Below, one piece after another: positions 59,498 to 64,000 of a stretch of DNA of 64,000 nt. Every line of letters begins with the position of its first letter. Position 1 is the first letter of the stretch. The position numbers and the translations under genes are program-made. The stretch is from Strigamia acuminata (Eukaryota; Arthropoda; Chilopoda; Geophilomorpha; Linotaeniidae). The notes under the pieces were generated by a model. The model made no database searches. It saw nothing but the letters and a program-made list of their open reading frames with translations, and was not told the DNA's origin. The stretch spans positions 5,208,001 to 5,272,000 of the forward strand of contig OX442316.1 of NCBI GenBank assembly GCA_949358305.1, written 5' to 3'.

Positions 59498-60093
59498 TTC
59501 AACATAAGACCTATTTTAAAAATGAATCAACTGTTGGTGCGTCTTTACGTTGATTTGTCGCCCGTTGCTCGGTCACCGTCTGCTAAAACAATAATCCTGA
59601 CGTTCGGGTGTCGTTTAGGACGATGTGTGTTATCACTTGTTGGCTAATGACGTCTTGGTCGCACCTTTCTGCTGCGAGTCTCACCTCTCTATTAGCGAGG
59701 TTTAAGAAAGTCCTTTGACTACGGTTCTACTCATTGTGAGCTTGCTCGGAATTCGTGATGTAATTTTGCCGCGGGCAGAATTCGTCACGGTTTGGGGGAA
59801 AGCAGAGCATTGCGGGACAGCAGGTGGAACAGGAAAGACATGTTTAAGGGATCATCAGTAGGTGTCAGCACTGAATTGTATAAAAATGAATTATACTACT
59901 CTTAAGGATCACAAATTGACTTCACAATTTTGATTTTCTTGTGAAAATGTATTTGGGCCCCCCATCTTGAATTTAAACTACAGGTGGGTCTCTTATCTGT
60001 CTGGATCCCCTCCCCTCGGCAACGCGGGGTTCTGCGTCCAGTAGTTTTGCCACTGCTTGGTTTATTAGTTAGATGAGCAGCTAGTTTGTAGAC
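59498..60093 (-). promoter_or_regulatory. Upstream region of the ZP gene
   Basis: GC content rises at 59530-59850, with a TGACGTC site near 59649 and several CpGs, just upstream (minus strand) of the proposed signal-peptide exon. This fits a promoter. No TATA box in the expected place. Confidence 0.35.
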
Positions 60094-60396
60094 CAGGGGT
60101 TCTCAAACTGTTTTGGAAAGCAATTTATCGCGATTCACTTTGTCTCTAGCGCCGTGAATTTTTTCAGGAATAGATTTTGTTTTATAAATTAGTTTGTGAG
60201 GTGGGTCTGTTTTGGAGTGTGTAATTATTATTGGGTAATGTGTTTTAAGTTAATAGAGCCAAAAATTTAATTTATTTTACTTGATTAATTTTTCCAGCTT
60301 TTGATTTGCTTGTTGAACACTGACGTGTTGTGCGCTCCACCAAAAATCGGCTCGCCACCTACCAGTGGGGTGCGCCCCAACGTTTGAGGAACGCTG
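60094..60396. mobile_element. hAT-type non-autonomous element
   Basis: A 303-bp element with CAGGGGTTCTCAAACTGTTT at the left and CAGCGTTCCTCAAACGTTGG inverted at the right, flanked by a perfect 8-bp target duplication TTGTAGAC (60086-60093, 60397-60404). These are hallmark hAT features. No transposase ORF. Confidence 0.88.
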
Positions 60397-60601
60397 TTGT
60401 AGACTATTTGTAGTTAGCAATGATGATTGCTCATTTTGGTTGTCAAATAAGTATTCCACTGAAACAATGAATCTTGTATGTAGTAATGAGTAGGTAGAGA
60501 ATTGTTGTATGTGTCCACCAATTAAAGTTTGTATTGATGACATACCGTAAATGACGCCAAACAAATAAAACGAAGAAATAAAATTTGTTTTGCGTCACTT
60601 A

Positions 60602-60756
60602 CCGTAAAACCTCGTGTATAAGCCGACCAACTTTTTGCAAAATTCTGGCCTCTAATTGGGGGGGGGGGTAGGCTTATACGCGCGTGTTTATCTACCAATT
60701 ATTACCAAAATGGTGCCCGAGAATGGGGGGGTCGGCTTATACACGAGGTTATACGG
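60602..60756. mobile_element. Mariner-type MITE
   Basis: A 155-bp element between TA dinucleotides, with TIRs CCGTAAAACCTCGTGTATAA and its complement (...TTATACACGAGGTTATACGG). The interior holds G-runs. The TIR belongs to the common 'GTATAAGCCGACC' MITE type. Confidence 0.85.
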
Positions 60757-61614
60757 TATGTCATTTTGAGATGAGCGCATTATCATATCTTTCCACCAAG
60801 GAGATAGCAATATATGATAGCTTGGCGTTGTGATGGTGCCATCTGGTGGATTGAAACGGAATTATTCTAGTTATTATTTTGTTCACTACACGGCATCGGC
60901 GCCTAAAATTTTTCATCTGGTGCCTCGATCTCTTAGCCCATATTTGCAAAATAGATAACTGGCTTCTTTGTCTCGCCCTGCTTGTAGTCAGTGTGGGAGT
61001 GCAAAGTACCACAGCATCGGTCACAGTGGTATACTGTGGTATCGGTATACGAGTAACAAATACTTTTACAGTAGGTCACGTCACCGGAAGTTGAAACACA
61101 CAAACAGACATTCAAGTCTAGTTAAGTAATAGTCTTTAAAAATTAGCGGATTTGAATTTTTCAAAGATGTTGCACAACTCGTTAATTCGAGTTTGCAACA
61201 CGTTAAAACGAATTGTAAAGTTTTATTTTTCATGGTCCCAGCAGAGCTTCCACCTCCATTGTAAATAACAGCAAATTAATTTGATTTAAACCGATGAAAT
61301 CGATTTAAAAAATTCTCAAACTAAAGTCAAAAATTGGGTTTGATTAATGCTTGGAATTCAGTTTGCCATAGATAACAATGGCGCTTTCACCTCTTCAATG
61401 GTTCAATCTTGTTACGAGTTTATTTATTTTCTTTTTCTTCCTTTTTTATTGGTATTTTGTTCATTCCTCTTCGCAGTCTCGGTCCTTTTCTTTCAGAGCA
61501 AACACGTCGTTTTCAAGGTGAAAGCTCACTAAGAAACAGTTACAACGGTCCAAACAATCCAGAAACGTCCAAAATACGTTAAAAAAACGTTCAAAAATCA
61601 TTCAAATTTCAATG
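60757..61614. other. Spacer upstream of the orphan membrane-protein ORF
   Basis: No supported gene. A 61-codon hydrophobic ORF at 61347-61532 ends near a donor-like AAG/GTGAAA and could be an upstream exon of the following ORF, but the TATA/initiator pair argues for a start after it. Confidence 0.35.
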
Positions 61615-61622
61615 TATATAAA
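61615..61622 (+). promoter_or_regulatory. TATA box with downstream initiator
   Basis: TATATAAA is followed about 34 bp later by TCAGTT (A at 61651), matching the arthropod initiator. The first ATG after it (61679) opens the 205-codon ORF. Confidence 0.5.
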
Positions 61623-61678
61623 CAACATACTTGACAATACATTTTCATTCAGTTGTTGTACTTTTCGAGATTGTTGTA

Positions 61679-62296
61679 ATGTTGGGTTTAATCGATGTTA
61701 TGGAGCGTTGCATTGTTAAAATGATGCTTTTGTTTTTCGGATCGTGCATTGTTGCAGTGGCCGTTGTGTTGTTGGTGTTTGTTTCCGGGCTGTTGCGTTT
61801 CCGGATGGGTTTTCGGGGCAGGTTTTACGAAGAGAAGTTCCTCATTGTTGCAATGATCGAACAATGTTTTGGGTTGATGCAAACGATCATAGAGTTCTTG
61901 CTACTTTTAGGAAGCGTGCTACGAAAGATCGGATTATTAAATTTAGCGTTGTTTGGCGGACTGGGCGATGTTTATTTTGTGACTGCTATGGTGATTATGG
62001 TTATCCAATTTATGGTTATGGCGATTGGAACAATCATTATTGTTTTGGTCACGGTCCATCTTTTTCTTGTAACTCTTCGTATGATTGTTCGCGCGACGGG
62101 TGGAGATGACGAAACAATTGTTGCGGTCAATGAAGCAATTCGCTTGGTTAGACCTTTGATGGTCTCTGTTGACGAATTGATAAAGATGATTATTTGGCTG
62201 ATTATTCAGGTTTTGACATATCCACTTCTCTTTGCTGTGAATTCGTTTATTGTAGCCATGATGGTTAAGTATTATAGGACATTTTGGAGAGTTTAA
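61679..62296 (+). CDS. Orphan hydrophobic multi-pass membrane protein
   Basis: A single-exon ORF of 205 residues from the first ATG after a TATA/initiator pair. About five hydrophobic segments are visible (FGSCIVAVAVVLLVFVSGLL near residue 20, others near 58, 92, 112 and 170), with a charged loop (ATGGDDETIVAVNEAIRLVR) before the last. There is no signal peptide or motif I recognise. A caution: another forward frame (61744-62109) gives a Cys/Gly/Tyr-rich peptide, also plausible in composition, but it lacks an ATG and is followed by many stops. The frame given is open over 220 codons, which is unlikely by chance here. The poly(A) signal may be the AATAAA at 62562, inside a MITE. Function unknown. 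Confidence 0.45.
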   Translation: MLGLIDVMERCIVKMMLLFFGSCIVAVAVVLLVFVSGLLRFRMGFRGRFYEEKFLIVAMIEQCFGLMQTIIEFLLLLGSVLRKIGLLNLALFGGLGDVYFVTAMVIMVIQFMVMAIGTIIIVLVTVHLFLVTLRMIVRATGGDDETIVAVNEAIRLVRPLMVSVDELIKMIIWLIIQVLTYPLLFAVNSFIVAMMVKYYRTFWRV

Positions 62297-62344
62297 ATTT
62301 ATTATTAATTTATTATTATTTATTATTTATTAAATTTATTTAAT

Positions 62345-62875
62345 TCATTTAAGCAAGTTTTCAGTATTTGCTTAACCAATTTGAACGCACCTATACTCGA
62401 GTTGCACTCAAAAAGGCACCTCACAATGTGTACTCCCATTGGTCGAGCCAGTTTACTACTAACTCCAGACTGTATACTACTACTAGGAGAAGTAGTTTTG
62501 ATTTTTATTTATTGTTGTGATTGTTATGACTAGTTTAGTTAATGTTATTTTGATTTTATTTAATAAAAAATGTTATTTCCATCATTAAAATGAAGTTTTA
62601 CTCATTAAAAAATGTCAAACTCATGTTTGTTGTGTTTATTGCTTACATTGTCTGGAAGTTTGAATTTTAGGCCGTTGCCTAGGCAATCGATTGCAATGTC
62701 TGTACATTGTAATGCAATTCTGGTGTTTGGGTCTACTTTTTCGGATCACTACACCAGTAAACTGGCTCGACCAATGGGATTACACCCTGTAAAGTGCCTT
62801 TTTGAGTGCAACTCGAGTATAGGTGCGTTTAAATTAAAATGGTTAAGAAAAATCTGCTTAACTGTAATAAGTTGA
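62345..62875. mobile_element. Large-TIR MITE
   Basis: Inverted arms of about 120 bp at 62350-62475 and 62745-62872. Shared blocks are CTTAACCA, AACGCACCTATACTCGAGTT, GCACTCAAAAAGGCAC and CCAATGGGA/TCCCATTGG with GGTCGAGCCAGTTTAC. The interior of about 270 bp has no ORF but contains AATAAA at 62562. Confidence 0.8.
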
Positions 62876-64000
62876 TAACCTTTATTTCATTTTCGTCATT
62901 TATTTTGATTAACTTTAAGTAAGGGGTTGTGTCACTTGACTTATCTTAAGTAACAATAATGCGATTTGCGCATGCTCGGTTGAACAATCATTCAGAACTT
63001 AGCTGTGCAGCACGTTAGTAATAATATTATTTCATGTCTGAGCATTCAATGATAAGTAATTTATTTTAATTCATTTAAGCAAGCATTAAGTATCTGCTTA
63101 ACCAATTTGAATGCACCTACTGTGCCTGCTTGTGCGCATCAGCTGGGATCTGAATGGCTGTTCAAGGAAGCAAACACAAATCATTCCATTTTGGCTAAGT
63201 GACCGAGCTTTTTGTTAAGAAAAATAAATTTATTCGAGTAAAATATGTACGTCAAAAATCCTTATAACGAATCGCAAGGAACCCAAAAAATGGGTTCGTT
63301 AAAACGAATTTTTTCAACCAACCAACCATTTTTACCTATTCGTTATAACGAATAATTCGTTATATCACGATTTGTTAAAAGGAGGTTTGACTGTATTATG
63401 TAAAAAATGTCGTATGCTGAAGTGGAGATGACTTAATTCACTTAAAACATTTCAGCAAACTTATCTTAACGAATTTGAAGGTCATCTATTGATATTGATA
63501 TCAGTTTGAAAGTATTAGAGAAGGTTTTGTTTTTAGTTGGCAGAAACCCGTAATTGTATTTTTTATTTTTAATCATCTTCCAATCATCCTGAATGATGGA
63601 AACGTGAGAAGGAGAAGTACACAAACTTCTCACTTTTCACTTTGGTTATTCCAATTAATGTGCTGTTTGTGTAGGAACGATATTTAAGTATAGCATTATT
63701 ACTTCAGGTTTATGATTAACGACAATTTTGTTATAGACTGCTTGTAGTCCTAACACAGAAACTTAAAAATCAACAAATATCTTTACAGTAACAAAATTTA
63801 TTATAAATAAAATTAACAAATATAGTAGATAGGTATAAAACTTTGACTGTTAGACTCTCATTGCTAAACTATTCAGAATAAAATTTGAATGTGTTCTAAT
63901 GGCACAAACCTTTAAAACATTACTTTTTTTAACAAATTAAAAATTAAAAAATAGAAATATATCTTGATTAAGTTAACAGTGAAATAAAGAACTGAAACAG
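62876..64000. other. Terminal intergenic DNA
   Basis: No gene supported. 63060-63122 repeats one end of the preceding MITE (TTCATTTAAGCAAGC...CTTAACCAATTTGAATGCACC). The remainder is AT-rich. Confidence 0.4.
63250..63393. mobile_element. Pogo/Tigger-like MITE, copy 5 (internally deleted)
   Basis: CTTATAACGAATCGCAAGGA at the left and CACGATTTGTTAAAAGGAGG then TTTGACTG at the right, TA on both sides. About 40 bp shorter than copy 1 through loss of the middle. Confidence 0.75.

Noticed and set aside
1-64000. CRISPR arrays, operons or bacterial-type systems
   Set aside because: Repeats are satellites and MITEs, and genes have spliceosomal introns; the window is animal DNA.

Overview
This is an AT-rich arthropod chromosome segment, almost certainly from an insect. 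The evidence is a tandem pair of group I chitin deacetylases, a Methuselah-like GPCR, a cuticle-type ZP-domain membrane protein, a TTAGG-type telomeric repeat tract, many introns of about 55-70 bp, and a dense load of small non-autonomous DNA transposons. The insect order cannot be fixed from the sequence. All gene models were assembled by hand from splice sites, reading phase and family similarity; no search was run.

Layout. (1) 1.4-5.6 kb, + strand: three short secreted peptides sharing a C-P-x(2-6)-D-x5-C-R-R motif flank a Methuselah-like receptor. (2) 6.3-10.4 kb, + strand: a complete 19-exon KDM1B/LSD2 histone demethylase with a 314-bp transposon in intron 4. A decayed, intron-bearing relic of a DRG2 GTPase follows at 10.9-11.5 kb, then a 36-bp minisatellite and purine-rich DNA. 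(3) 13.6-19.6 kb, - strand: two tandem chitin deacetylases with the same six-exon structure. (4) 21.3-32.4 kb: a segmental duplication carrying an SLC5-type sodium/solute symporter. The first copy is intact; the second is a pseudogene. A partial LTR retroelement lies between them. (5) 32.9-33.65 kb: a large foldback element whose loop holds (CCTAA/CCTCA)n telomere-like repeats. (6) 36.4-38.4 kb, + strand: a small helix-loop-helix protein. (7) 41.8-42.4 kb, - strand: a 163-residue secreted protein of unknown family. (8) 43.7-59.5 kb, - strand: a ten-exon ZP-domain transmembrane protein. Its signal-peptide exon is 12.8 kb from exon 2, and that intron holds transposons and a 20-bp minisatellite. 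(9) 61.6-62.3 kb, + strand: an orphan, very hydrophobic single-exon ORF behind a TATA/initiator pair.

Functionally, the chitin deacetylases and the ZP protein all act at the apical extracellular matrix (cuticle/trachea). KDM1B and the HLH protein are nuclear regulators. The SLC5 protein is a plasma-membrane transporter. The most intriguing block is the receptor with peptide genes on both sides, which invites a ligand/receptor hypothesis that the sequence alone cannot prove.
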